This document shows positions 24,697-32,770 of a DNA stretch of 64,000 nt, piece by piece; the first letter of the stretch is position 1, and each line of letters opens with the position of its first letter. The notes beneath the pieces are model-generated. The model made no database searches and was not told where the DNA came from. It saw nothing but the letters and a program-made list of their open reading frames with translations. Origin of the DNA: Deltaproteobacteria bacterium (lineage in GTDB: Bacteria > Myxococcota_A > Polyangia > Polyangiales > Polyangiaceae); contig JACRCQ010000041.1 in NCBI GenBank assembly GCA_016218915.1, positions 124,001 through 188,000 of the forward strand, read 5' to 3'. Made by a program: the position numbers and the translations under genes.

Positions 24697-26481
24697 ATGA
24701 TCTTCTGTCCTGGCTGCGGAGCGAGAATCGAAACGCCCGTGCGGTTGTGCCCGACCTGCCACGAGATGCTGCCAGCTCCCAACACCGTGCTCGGCTACGA
24801 GCCTGCTCCCGACGCGCCTCGAACCCGCTCCAATGCCCCACCGCAGGCGCAGGAGAGCCCTGAGCCAGCGCCTACCACCAACCCGTCGCCAGCGATCTTC
24901 CCTCCGATCCCGGCGCAGGTTCCTGAGCTCCTGTCCGACCTGGCGCTGGCGCAGACCTGTCCCTCGCCGCGCCCTGCGCCGAGTCCGGCGGACGCTCCGA
25001 TCCTCGTGTCACCGCTCGCTCACTCCTATCCGATGCTCACGCCGGAAGCATCGACACGGCAGCCTGCCCCGCAGATGGTGATGCCTGTCGAGCCTCCCGC
25101 AGTCCTGGTGCAGTACGCGTCGGGTTCGCAGCCGGTACCGGCACCGCCGCCGCAGCCAGCTCCCGATGTGGAGCGTGCGCCCGTTGTGCAGCCTGCGCCC
25201 GTTGTGCAGCCTGCGCCCGTTGTGCAGCCTGCGCCCGTTGTGCAGCCAGCTCACGATTTGCAGCCAGCTCACGATGTGCAGCCAGCTCACGATGTGCAGC
25301 CTGAGCCCGTTGTGCAGCCTGCGTCGGGGGGATCGATCGAGCCGGCATCTGCCGCTCCGGGTCCTGCTGCGGAGCAGGTTTCTGCGGCGTTCGTGTATGG
25401 CGGCCCGGTGCAGGAGCCTGCGCAGGCACCAAGCCCCGAGGTGTCGGCGAAGACAACGCGCCCTCGGACATCCATCGGGCTTGCCGCGACCGACACACGC
25501 AAGGGCCTCGTATGGCGCACGGTCGCAGGCGGGGCGCTGCTCACGTGGGGCATCCTCTTTCTTCTCGTGGGCAGCTCGTTTGGGGTCGTGCACCTGTCGA
25601 TTCTCGTCAAGCACGGCTACGCCAACGCCCACGAATCGGTGCTGGCAACCGCGTGGGTATCCTTTGCCTCGACGTTGCCTGCGCTGCTGCTGCTCGTGGC
25701 GGGAGCGGGGTGGCTGTCCGGGCGCGGCTCACCGCGGGCCCTTGCTTTCGCGGGGTTCGTGGCAAACACGTTGTGGGCCGGGGCTGCGATCTACGCGTTG
25801 GCTGTGTTCTACCACCCGGATTCGCTCGTCATTGCATCGATGCTCGCCTGCGGCGCGACCGTGCTCGCTACAGCGTTGTGCATGGGATTGGTGATCGCTG
25901 CCAACCAGTGGATGGCGGGGCGTCCCAAGGTGGGCAAGCCGCGGTCCGTGCCCTACCCGCTGTGGGGCGGCCCGCTGCTGATCGTGCTCGGGTCGCTCAC
26001 GGTGCTTCGCCTCGCCTACCCGCTGTTGGAGATCCCGTTGAAGCTCAGGGCGAGCAGCTCGTTCTGGCGTCAGGCGCGCGAGACGTTCACCGAGCTTCCC
26101 ATGTTCTGGGGCGCGCTCGCGGCCCTGATCGTGAGCCTGGTCGTGATTGCCGCTGGCGTCGGGCTGCTGCGTCGCAGCCGGTGGTCCGTGGCTGCCGGGG
26201 GAGGCGCAGGGCTCGCGGCGCTCTTAATCCTGATGCTGGTGCCAGGGGTTCTCGCCATGCAGAACCGGCTCGGGGAGTTCGGTGGTGCAGAGGCGCTACC
26301 GCTGGTGATCTGGGTGATGGCAGCCCACGGAATCGCGGCATGGATCGCGCTTGGAGGGGCGCTGCGGTTCGGGTTCCAGCTCCCCTCGTATCTGCGCGAT
26401 GCGTCGGACGCCGCGGGTGGGGGCAACCGTTCGGGATTGATGGACACGCTGACGCGATCGGTGCGGACGCCGTCTGGTTGA
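24697..26481 (+). CDS. Zinc-ribbon polytopic membrane protein with Pro/Gln repeat linker
   Basis: AGGAG 8 bases upstream sets the ATG. The N-terminus is a zinc ribbon, CPGCGARIETPVRLCPTCHE (Cys4, 7, 19, 22). A ~200-residue Pro-rich linker follows, including eight six-residue units of the APVVQP/AHDVQP kind. From about 270 there are roughly eight hydrophobic helices (for example TWGILFLLVGSSFGVV, SFASTLPALLLLVAGAG, LIVSLVVIAAGVGLL, LPLVIWVMAAHGIAAWIALG). Zinc ribbon plus multi-helix membrane domain is a layout of unknown role; no transporter or enzyme motif is recognised. It follows the RCC1 lipoprotein gene by 13 bp. Confidence 0.8.
   Translation: MIFCPGCGARIETPVRLCPTCHEMLPAPNTVLGYEPAPDAPRTRSNAPPQAQESPEPAPTTNPSPAIFPPIPAQVPELLSDLALAQTCPSPRPAPSPADAPILVSPLAHSYPMLTPEASTRQPAPQMVMPVEPPAVLVQYASGSQPVPAPPPQPAPDVERAPVVQPAPVVQPAPVVQPAPVVQPAHDLQPAHDVQPAHDVQPEPVVQPASGGSIEPASAAPGPAAEQVSAAFVYGGPVQEPAQAPSPEVSAKTTRPRTSIGLAATDTRKGLVWRTVAGGALLTWGILFLLVGSSFGVVHLSILVKHGYANAHESVLATAWVSFASTLPALLLLVAGAGWLSGRGSPRALAFAGFVANTLWAGAAIYALAVFYHPDSLVIASMLACGATVLATALCMGLVIAANQWMAGRPKVGKPRSVPYPLWGGPLLIVLGSLTVLRLAYPLLEIPLKLRASSSFWRQARETFTELPMFWGALAALIVSLVVIAAGVGLLRRSRWSVAAGGGAGLAALLILMLVPGVLAMQNRLGEFGGAEALPLVIWVMAAHGIAAWIALGGALRFGFQLPSYLRDASDAAGGGNRSGLMDTLTRSVRTPSG
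25177..25320 (+). repeat. Eight tandem 18-bp units, coding
   Basis: Units of GCGCCCGTTGTGCAGCCT repeat in frame: four near-identical copies (25177-25248), three variants built on GCTCACGATGTGCAGCC (25249-25302) and one mixed unit (25303-25320). They encode APVVQP and AHDVQP hexapeptides in the linker of the zinc-ribbon membrane protein. The near-identity of the copies points to recent slippage or unequal exchange, so copy number may vary between strains. Confidence 0.95.
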
Positions 26482-26599
26482 GCCGGATCCATGGAATTAT
26501 CCGTGATCGCGCGCGAGGGGCTCAAGCTTGCGTGCTGAGCGGCAAAAACGACTTCGACGCAGTGCGTCTTGCTTGATCATGATTGGGTAGACTGGAGTT

Positions 26600-26613
26600 G
26601 CGCCGCGCGGCGC
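26600..26613. terminator. GC palindrome followed by a short T-run (possible terminator)
   Basis: GCGCCGCGCGGCGC is a perfect 14-base palindrome followed by GATTTTAAG. It lies about 120 bp behind the zinc-ribbon membrane protein gene and ahead of the metallophosphoesterase gene, where a terminator is expected. The four-T run is short, so the call is tentative. Confidence 0.35.
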
Positions 26614-26688
26614 GATTTTAAGACTATTCGCCGCGCACCGCCCTTGCGCCCCAAGCGGTAATGTCTCATTGCGCGGCTGCACGACTCG

Positions 26689-26704
26689 CTGTTGCGTGCA
26701 ACAG
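26689..26704. promoter_or_regulatory. Palindrome upstream of metallophosphoesterase gene (possible operator)
   Basis: CTGTTGC and GCAACAG form a 7-bp inverted repeat separated by two bases, ending 49 bp before the ATG at 26754, a position typical of a repressor or activator site. It has the CTGT-N8-ACAG outline, but I do not assign it to LexA. Confidence 0.25.
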
Positions 26705-26753
26705 TTGAGGTTTAGCCTGCTCTGCTCCTGCATTTCCCAAGAGGCGGTACCCC

Positions 26754-28319
26754 ATGCGTCATGTCTCCTGCGCCGTGGTGTCGTTGCTCCTGACGCTCCT
26801 GGTCCCCGCGACCGTCGTCGCAAAAGGTCCTGCTGACGCGTACTACGGTCGAGGCACGACCAACGTCGTGTGGTTCCTGCACATCTCCGATCTCCACATC
26901 GGAAGCTCGCAGGTCGAAGATCCGAAGCAGCTCGCCACGCCCCACTTCGAGTTCGCGCTGCAGCAGGCGATCCCGGTCATCGATCCGAGCTTCGTGCTGG
27001 CGAGCGGCGATCTGTGCGACGGCTCGCAAGGCGTGCTTCCGACGGTCGGCCAGCAGCAGGACGAGTGGGACGCCTACAAGGGCCTGTACACGAAGGCCGG
27101 GATGAAGGCGGACTTCTACTTCGATCTGCCGGGCAATCACGACGCGTATGGCGAGAGCAACGGGCTTCCGCACTTCCTGAACAACGCGCTGCAGGGGCAG
27201 GCGAACGGCAAGCCCTACGTCTCGTGGAGCGTCAAGGTGCCTGACGGCGAGATGCTGTTCTTCGGGCTCAACAGCGCCGGCACGGGCGCCTCGCCGCTTT
27301 CGAATCCGCCGGGGAACTTCACGGACGACGAGCTGGACTACGTGGAGCAGACGATGGCAGCGCACGCGGGTGCGCAGCTCGTGATCATGGCAGGGCATCA
27401 TCCATTGCAGGGCGCCACGAACCAGGACCGCGTGGAGAAAGCCTTCCAGGCTGCCAAGGGAGGGTTCTACCTGCATGGCCATCGGCACGACTACACGGAG
27501 TATCTGGGGGGCGGCGATACCATCGTAGTCAACGAGGTAGGCTCCCTCGGCAAGTCGGATACGGACAATGTGGGAGTGGCGGTCATCGACCACAACGCGT
27601 TGGTCTACCGTGCCACTTCGACCTCCAAGCCGTGGCCCTTCGTGACCATCACCGCTCCGGTGTCCGCCAAGCTGCGACAGGGCGCGGACAATCCCTATGC
27701 GTATGCGGTATGCAAGGACCGGAAGGACAATCCGGTTCGTGCGCTCGTGTTCTCCGACAAGAAGGTATCATCGGTCACGGCGCAGATTGGCGCTGGGCCT
27801 GTGGCTACGATGAAGTCGAGTGCGCCGGATTCGCCTGTCTACGAGGCAGAGGTCGACACCTCGGCGCTGGCAGCCGGCAACCACGACGTGACCGTGACGG
27901 CCAAGGTCGGGTCCGAGCAGGCCACGCAGACGCTCAGCGCGAAGTTCGTGGCAGGCCCTTGCGAGGCGCTGCCCGTGGATCCCGATCCGCCGAGCGCCGA
28001 CGGAGGCGCGGGCGCTGCGGGCGCTTCGGGAAGCGGCGGGTCCTCCGGGGATGGAGGCATTGCGGGGAGCGCAGGAGCCTCTGGCAAAGCGGGTGGCGGA
28101 GGCGCGGGCACAGGCGGCAAGGCTGGCTCCGCGGGCGCAGCGGGCAAGGCGGGTGCTGGCGCGACGACGCAGGCCGATCCGCAAGCGCCGGAAGATGACG
28201 GGGGCTGCTCCTGCACGACCGCGCCTGCATCGGGCCCTGGGACCGCGGCGTGGGCCGCGATTTTCGCGGCGCTGGCGCTTCGATCTCGCAGAGCTCGCCG
28301 TACGCGCGCAGCTCGCTGA
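26754..28319 (+). CDS. Exported calcineurin-like metallophosphoesterase with MYXO-CTERM tail
   Basis: AAGAGGCGG precedes the ATG at 26754. After the signal peptide (MRHVSCAVVSLLLTLLVPATVVA) the five metallophosphoesterase motifs are intact: SDLHIG (Asp46, His48), SGDLCDG (Asp86), LPGNHDAYG (Asn128, His129), GHHPLQG (His215/216) and HGHRHDY (His241, His243). The enzyme should hydrolyse phosphomonoesters or diesters with a two-metal centre outside the cytoplasm; the substrate is unknown. From about 400 a Gly/Ala/Ser spacer leads to DDGGCSC, a hydrophobic stretch and an Arg cluster: the MYXO-CTERM tail. The next gene (28364) also carries this tail and starts 44 bp downstream. Confidence 0.93.
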   Translation: MRHVSCAVVSLLLTLLVPATVVAKGPADAYYGRGTTNVVWFLHISDLHIGSSQVEDPKQLATPHFEFALQQAIPVIDPSFVLASGDLCDGSQGVLPTVGQQQDEWDAYKGLYTKAGMKADFYFDLPGNHDAYGESNGLPHFLNNALQGQANGKPYVSWSVKVPDGEMLFFGLNSAGTGASPLSNPPGNFTDDELDYVEQTMAAHAGAQLVIMAGHHPLQGATNQDRVEKAFQAAKGGFYLHGHRHDYTEYLGGGDTIVVNEVGSLGKSDTDNVGVAVIDHNALVYRATSTSKPWPFVTITAPVSAKLRQGADNPYAYAVCKDRKDNPVRALVFSDKKVSSVTAQIGAGPVATMKSSAPDSPVYEAEVDTSALAAGNHDVTVTAKVGSEQATQTLSAKFVAGPCEALPVDPDPPSADGGAGAAGASGSGGSSGDGGIAGSAGASGKAGGGGAGTGGKAGSAGAAGKAGAGATTQADPQAPEDDGGCSCTTAPASGPGTAAWAAIFAALALRSRRARRTRAAR

Positions 28320-28363
28320 ACCAGCGGCTTCTCCGAGCGCCGGTCTCTGGTAGCATTCGAGGA

Positions 28364-29869
28364 ATGCGCCGCACCACGATCTGCCTGCTCGTGCTCACAT
28401 CTGCCGTCTGGACCACGCCGTCGGCTGCGTTCACGCTCGACGATTCGCTCAAAGGCTCCACCCAGGGGCAGGTGTTCGGAGGCTCGGTCGGGGCGGACGG
28501 GTTCACCACGACCGCTGCCACGGATGCCATCGTCTGGGTCGTGCCCTCCCTTGCGTCAGGGTCCGTGGAGTTCACGGTCACGGGCATCACGCTGGACAAG
28601 ATCCCTGCGATCGATCACGAGATCTTCTCGATGTACGACGGCTTCGGGTTCACCGAGCCGATCTCGTACAATCCAAAGTTCCGCAACAACAACTTCAAGA
28701 TGCTCGTGCGCATCTACGGTCAAGGGGAGCCGACGCGCACCGGGATGCAGAAGCTGTTGTACTCCATGTGTCCCATGGGTCCGCCTGGGTACTCGGACGG
28801 GGCTCCGTGCCCCTGCGCGAGCTACTTCAACGAGGAGCCGTTCGGGGGAGACACCAATTGGAGCGGCGCGCCGGAAGTCCTTCGGGTGGAATGGACGCCG
28901 ACTTCGGCGAGCTATTTCCGCAACGGTGCGAAGATCCACTCCATGGACTGGTCCTCGACCGGCATCCTGTGGGGCCCCAAGGAGCAGCACGTGATGCTCG
29001 GCTCTCCGCGCAACCAGCTGGGCCCGGACGTCGCGATGCCCGTGGGGGTGACGTTCTCGGATGTGCACATCAATGGAACCGAAGGGACGCCTACCGGCTC
29101 CTGCATCGGAGGCACGGGCGGATCGGCCGGAAGCGCCGGAGCCGCAGGGAGCGGCGGCGGCCCCGGGTGCTCCCCGGATCTGAGCGCAGTCTCGCTCACC
29201 CCGTCGAACGGATCCGGAGTCAGCTCTACCTTCACTGCCGTCTACCGATATGCGGGCGGTGCTGACAAGCTTTCGGTCGCGCAGCTGTACGTCGGCGATC
29301 AGGTGGCTGCTGGCGTCCCCTCTGTGAACTTGTCGATCGACGCCACCGCGATCACGCTGGACAACCAGAGCTGCGCGCCAGGAGAGGCGCGTGTGCTGCA
29401 AGGGACATATGGCTCCGTGGATTGCTCCAAGACCGGGTATTCGGTGGCCGGAACGGACGCGACGATCACCTGGGGCGTCTCCTTCCTGCCAACGGCGTTC
29501 GCGGGCAAGCACGGTGTGTTCATGGACGCAAAGGCGCAGGGAGATCCTGCGCCGAGGCTCTGCTGGACCAAGATGGGCGATTGGGAAGTCCCTGGCGGCG
29601 GCTCCGGCGGGGCGGCAGGGGACGGCGGAAGCAAGGGAGGCTCGGACGGCTCGGACGCCTCGCCGGGTGGAGCCTCAGGAGCCGGGGGCACGTCCTACGC
29701 CGGATGGGACAAGACAGAAGGCGACGATGGTGGATGCGGATGCCGGGCTGCCGGCTCGCAATCCGGCAGCGCGCGTCCCCTCTACGCTGTTGCCCTCGCC
29801 CTCGGGCTGCTGCGCCGCCGCGTACGGCGTCGTGGCGATGCCACCGCACGCTCCGTTCTGCCGCGCTGA
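28364..29869 (+). CDS. MYXO-CTERM surface protein with lectin/LamG-like N-terminal domain
   Basis: The ATG at 28364 (CGAGGA just upstream) starts a signal peptide MRRTTICLLVLTSAVWTTPSAA. Residues about 25-225 (TLDDSLKGSTQGQVFGG, GSVEFTVTGITLDKI, LRVEWTPTSASYFRNGAKIHSMDW, VMLGSPRN) have the strand pattern of concanavalin-like LamG or glycoside-hydrolase-16-like jelly rolls, but I see no clear catalytic acid pair. A short Gly/Ser linker separates it from a second beta domain (CSPDLSAVSLTPSNGSGVSSTF..., about 265-420) and then from a Gly/Ser spacer ending in DDGGCGC, a helix and an Arg-rich end (MYXO-CTERM). Probably a surface polysaccharide- or protein-binding protein. Confidence 0.8.
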   Translation: MRRTTICLLVLTSAVWTTPSAAFTLDDSLKGSTQGQVFGGSVGADGFTTTAATDAIVWVVPSLASGSVEFTVTGITLDKIPAIDHEIFSMYDGFGFTEPISYNPKFRNNNFKMLVRIYGQGEPTRTGMQKLLYSMCPMGPPGYSDGAPCPCASYFNEEPFGGDTNWSGAPEVLRVEWTPTSASYFRNGAKIHSMDWSSTGILWGPKEQHVMLGSPRNQLGPDVAMPVGVTFSDVHINGTEGTPTGSCIGGTGGSAGSAGAAGSGGGPGCSPDLSAVSLTPSNGSGVSSTFTAVYRYAGGADKLSVAQLYVGDQVAAGVPSVNLSIDATAITLDNQSCAPGEARVLQGTYGSVDCSKTGYSVAGTDATITWGVSFLPTAFAGKHGVFMDAKAQGDPAPRLCWTKMGDWEVPGGGSGGAAGDGGSKGGSDGSDASPGGASGAGGTSYAGWDKTEGDDGGCGCRAAGSQSGSARPLYAVALALGLLRRRVRRRGDATARSVLPR

Positions 29870-29941
29870 CACCCAGCGACTCGCAGCAGCCAATCTGTCA
29901 ATCAAGCCCCTGGAGCGGGTCGGATCGTTTCCGACGAAGCT

Positions 29942-29979
29942 CGGATACGCCGCCATGTTGTCAACGACGGGCGTATCCG
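29942..29979 (+). promoter_or_regulatory. Perfect 10-bp inverted repeat in leader of outer-membrane barrel gene
   Basis: CGGATACGCC (29942-29951) pairs with GGCGTATCCG (29970-29979) across an 18-base loop. It ends 51 bp before the barrel start codon and directly precedes a second hairpin. It could be an operator, the terminator of the gene ending at 29869, or part of a structured 5' leader. Confidence 0.4.
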
Positions 29980-29986
29980 GAATAGC

Positions 29987-30020
29987 CCTTTTCGAGCACA
30001 GGTTGGTGCGATCGAAAAGG
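29987..30020 (+). promoter_or_regulatory. Hairpin covering the ribosome-binding site of the barrel gene
   Basis: CCTTTTCGA (29987-29995) pairs perfectly with TCGAAAAGG (30012-30020). The right arm runs into the ribosome site AAAAGGAG (30016-30022) of the gene starting at 30031, so the stem would hide it. This suggests translational control of the barrel protein by RNA folding. Confidence 0.45.
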
Positions 30021-30030
30021 AGCCGTGAAA

Positions 30031-30774
30031 ATGCACCCAACCTCGATTCGTCGTGCCGTGTCCCACAACGCCGTTGTCCTGAGCCTCTGCGTCGCTTCGA
30101 TTGCCACGTTGTCCGCTGTCGCTCGCGCGGACGAGCCTCCGTCCACTGCGCCACTTCGTCCTCGCCTGTTCGGAAGCCGAGGGCAGCTCGTCCTCGACGA
30201 CCTGGTGGCGTACCGCGACGGCGGGTCGCCTGGGATCCTCGGCGTGTCCCATTCACGCAGCTCCTTCGGGGACTCCTCTGGCAACGTCACGAGCTTCGTC
30301 GTGGATTCCTATTCTTTCGACGCATCGGCAGACTACTTCCTGCTGCCTCGATTCTCGATCGGCGGGCGGGCGGGGTATGCCTGGTCGCGGACCGAGGTCC
30401 ACGTGGCGGGCAGCACTCCGACGTCGGCCGATTACGCTTCTCGATCGCTGACCGTGGTTCCGCGCGTGGGATTGGCTGTGCCGCTGAGTGAGGAGGTGAC
30501 GCTGTATCCCCGGGTCGGGATTGGCTATCGGCACTTCGAACGGGAATCCGGCGGAGCCGTGGGCGGGGTCAGCGCGCAGCTCTCCACGGGATGGCTGGGG
30601 GCCGTGGAGATGCCGTTCGTCTTCAGGCCCGGGCGCAGCTTCTTCTTCCGGCTCGGCCCCGAGCTGTCGTTCAAGTGGTCGCCGTCGGGGGATTCGAGTC
30701 TCGCTGCAGGAGATTCGTCCTCCCGCGGAGTGCGATTCGGAGGCACGGCCGCATTCGGCCTGCTGCTGTTCTGA
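30031..30774 (+). CDS. Outer-membrane beta-barrel protein
   Basis: GGAG at 30019-30022 fits the ATG at 30031 (8-base gap) better than the in-frame GTG at 30025. The signal peptide ends at SAVARA. The mature protein (about 215 aa) consists of alternating polar/hydrophobic strands (SFDASADYFLLPRFSIGGRAGYAW, SLTVVPRVGLAVPL, VTLYPRVGIGYRHF, FFFRLGPELSFKW) and ends with GGTAAFGLLLF, a terminal Phe as required for BAM-dependent insertion. Eight strands would fit an OmpA/OmpX-size barrel. No specific function. The leader contains two inverted repeats, one over the ribosome site. Confidence 0.82.
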   Translation: MHPTSIRRAVSHNAVVLSLCVASIATLSAVARADEPPSTAPLRPRLFGSRGQLVLDDLVAYRDGGSPGILGVSHSRSSFGDSSGNVTSFVVDSYSFDASADYFLLPRFSIGGRAGYAWSRTEVHVAGSTPTSADYASRSLTVVPRVGLAVPLSEEVTLYPRVGIGYRHFERESGGAVGGVSAQLSTGWLGAVEMPFVFRPGRSFFFRLGPELSFKWSPSGDSSLAAGDSSSRGVRFGGTAAFGLLLF

Positions 30775-30842
30775 TCGGACTTCATCGCAATTGAGGGTGG
30801 CTGCGTTGACAGCGATGCCGGATCCCATAGGATCGCTTCACC

Positions 30843-31433
30843 ATGATGCAGCCCACGCCGATGCAACCGTGGCAGGTGCAGCCTCCGCCCGGCGACGATC
30901 AGGATCCGCCAGGGAGCGTCGACTACCCGCCTGCCATGCGCGCTGCGCCGTTGGGATGGCACTTCAGCCTGATCTTCCTCATTCATTCCGTCATGCCCCT
31001 GGGGCTCGCGTTCCTACCCTTTTGGGTGTTGAAGGAGACGTGGGCTGGCCCGGTCTTCCTCGCAGCGGGCGCTGTGATCAGCGCGTTGATCATGGCGCTG
31101 CTCATCAAGAGCGCAGTCGTGGCGCGCTCGAAGCAGAACTCCTTCGTGCAGGCCTGGCACTACGGCAGGAGAGCTCAGGCGCAATTGCTGGATTTGGAGC
31201 TCCTGGTGAGCAGCCCCAGCAGCAGGAGCGGGTCCGTCCGTCGGTCCTACCGCAAGGTCCGCCTGCAGCTCGCGGTCTACCTCCCCGGCGCCGCGCCCTA
31301 CCAGACTGACGTGGAGTGCTACTTTCGAACGCCTGAGGTCAGCTACCTGGTGCCCGGCGCAGTCCTACAGGTCGCGGTCCACCCGACCGATCCGAGCATC
31401 GTGCTCGTGGCGCCGCTGGTTCGTGGGCACTGA
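30843..31433 (+). CDS. Two-helix membrane protein of unknown function
   Basis: AGGA 11 bases upstream and ATGATG at 30843 mark the start. A Pro/Gln-rich cytoplasmic N-terminus (40 residues) precedes two membrane helices (FSLIFLIHSVMPLGLAFLPFWVL and GPVFLAAGAVISALIMALLI). The C-terminal ~100 residues form a beta domain with RKVRLQLAVYLPGAAPYQ and VSYLVPGAVLQVAVHPTDPSIVLV; the PGxxxxVxVxPxDPxxV pattern is like small domains attached to membrane anchors in many bacteria (DUF3592-like by eye). No enzyme motif. Convergent with the next gene, 5 bp apart. Confidence 0.75.
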   Translation: MMQPTPMQPWQVQPPPGDDQDPPGSVDYPPAMRAAPLGWHFSLIFLIHSVMPLGLAFLPFWVLKETWAGPVFLAAGAVISALIMALLIKSAVVARSKQNSFVQAWHYGRRAQAQLLDLELLVSSPSSRSGSVRRSYRKVRLQLAVYLPGAAPYQTDVECYFRTPEVSYLVPGAVLQVAVHPTDPSIVLVAPLVRGH

Positions 31434-31438
31434 CCGAG

Positions 31439-32650
31439 TCAGTAGAGGAAGGGGATCAGCCTGGGGACGCGCTGCGCGTAGGGACCGTATCCGCTCACTT
31501 CTTCCATCAGCCAGCGCTCCTCGCGCCGCGCCTTCACGTCGAAGAACAGCAGCGCCAATAGCGCGTAGCCGATGCACAAGGGGCTGTGAACCACGAGCGC
31601 CCATCCGAACGCCATGAGCACGGCACCGGAGTACATCGGATGACGCACCAGCCGGTACGGTCCGCGCTCCACCAGCGTCGCTCCCTGCTTGGGGCGCGGC
31701 ACAGCGGCCAGATTGCGGCCGAGCGCGGCGATGCCTGCGATCACGACCAGAGCGCCCAGCGACAGCAACGTGGCACCGGCAGCGGTCGACAGGTAAGAGA
31801 GAGTCTGAGGCCACTGCGGCGCACCGGGCCATGTCCTTGGACCCCACACGACGAGAGCCACGAGCGCGAGCTGCAGCACGACGTACCCCTCGCCACGCGG
31901 GCCGGCCCAGGAGCCTTTCGCCGCGCTGCCAATCCGAAGCCTCGGCAGAAGCATGGGAACTTCGCGCTGGTAGGCGCGGTAAGGCTCGCCAATCTCGGCC
32001 ACGAGCTCAGATTCCTCGAGCACCGTTCCCACCACCATCCACGCAGTCCACAGGATGTTGAACAGCAGGCGATCGGCCGTCACGTCCGGCACGAACCAGA
32101 TGAGCATCAGGACAGCCAGATACAGCGGATGGCGAACCAGGCGGTAGGCGCCGCCCGACGCGAAGGGGCACGGCGCGGGCTGCCTGCCTCGCAGGTGTGC
32201 GGTGAGCGGAGCCACGCCCAGGGGGTCAAAGGTGCCCAAGGACAGCGCGCCCCACAGGAACAAGCCGATGCCGGACAAGGTGCTAGCCTGCGCGAGATGG
32301 CGCCAAAGGCCGGTGAGAGACCACAGCATGGGCTCGGCCGGTTGCCATAGCAGCACGACTGCAGCCAAGGCGACCCCAGAAGCTATTCCGTAGATCGCAG
32401 GCTGGTATCGGGCCCCGATCACCGACTCCATGCGGCGACGGAAGCCTTTGCGGATCATGCCGCTGTGCTGCACGAAGAACAGGGCAGACAGCGCAGCGTC
32501 CCAGAGCAGGGATGCACCCATCGGCCACTGCAGGTCGAGCACGCGCAAGCTACCGAGCGGCCATCCTGCGAAGATGACAACCGAGCCGACGCCGAAGATG
32601 ACTGCGAGCACGAGCAGCAGCAGGGAAGCCCACTTCCTGTTCCGGATCAT
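31439..32650 (-). CDS. Polytopic membrane protein with two ICMT/MddA-like methyltransferase halves
   Basis: AGAGAGG precedes the ATG at 32650 (403 aa). Two similar halves are visible. The first has LFFVQHSGMIRKGFRRR, which resembles methanethiol S-methyltransferase (MddA)/NnrU proteins, and GGAYRLVRHPLYLAVL. The second, after SYLSTAAGATLLSLGAL, has ERGPYRLVRHPMYSGAV and ends EEVSGYGPYAQRVPRLIPF, the isoprenylcysteine carboxyl-methyltransferase (ICMT) signature. The RHPxY histidine-arginine pair is the SAM-binding core of this family and is kept in both halves. A volatile thiol or a prenyl/quinone-type acceptor is possible; family membership is clear, substrate is not. Confidence 0.8.
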   Translation of the reverse strand: MIRNRKWASLLLLVLAVIFGVGSVVIFAGWPLGSLRVLDLQWPMGASLLWDAALSALFFVQHSGMIRKGFRRRMESVIGARYQPAIYGIASGVALAAVVLLWQPAEPMLWSLTGLWRHLAQASTLSGIGLFLWGALSLGTFDPLGVAPLTAHLRGRQPAPCPFASGGAYRLVRHPLYLAVLMLIWFVPDVTADRLLFNILWTAWMVVGTVLEESELVAEIGEPYRAYQREVPMLLPRLRIGSAAKGSWAGPRGEGYVVLQLALVALVVWGPRTWPGAPQWPQTLSYLSTAAGATLLSLGALVVIAGIAALGRNLAAVPRPKQGATLVERGPYRLVRHPMYSGAVLMAFGWALVVHSPLCIGYALLALLFFDVKARREERWLMEEVSGYGPYAQRVPRLIPFLY

Positions 32651-32770
32651 GGCCCAATCCTCTCTTTCCCCGGTACAGACGACGGCCGATCGCAAAAGGA
32701 TACCGGCCTCGACAAGGATTCCGACCCGCCCTATTCTTGCGTCTCGATTTGCTTCAGGGAGTCCTTCGCC

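Noticed and set aside
25177..25320. A CRISPR-like array
   Set aside because: The 18-bp units are directly adjacent with no spacers, lie in frame inside a gene and encode a hexapeptide repeat. The same applies to 55216-55287.
26689..26704. A LexA (SOS) box, CTGT-N8-ACAG
   Set aside because: This is the gamma-proteobacterial consensus. Myxobacterial LexA sites differ, and a metallophosphoesterase is not an SOS gene. Kept only as a low-confidence palindrome.
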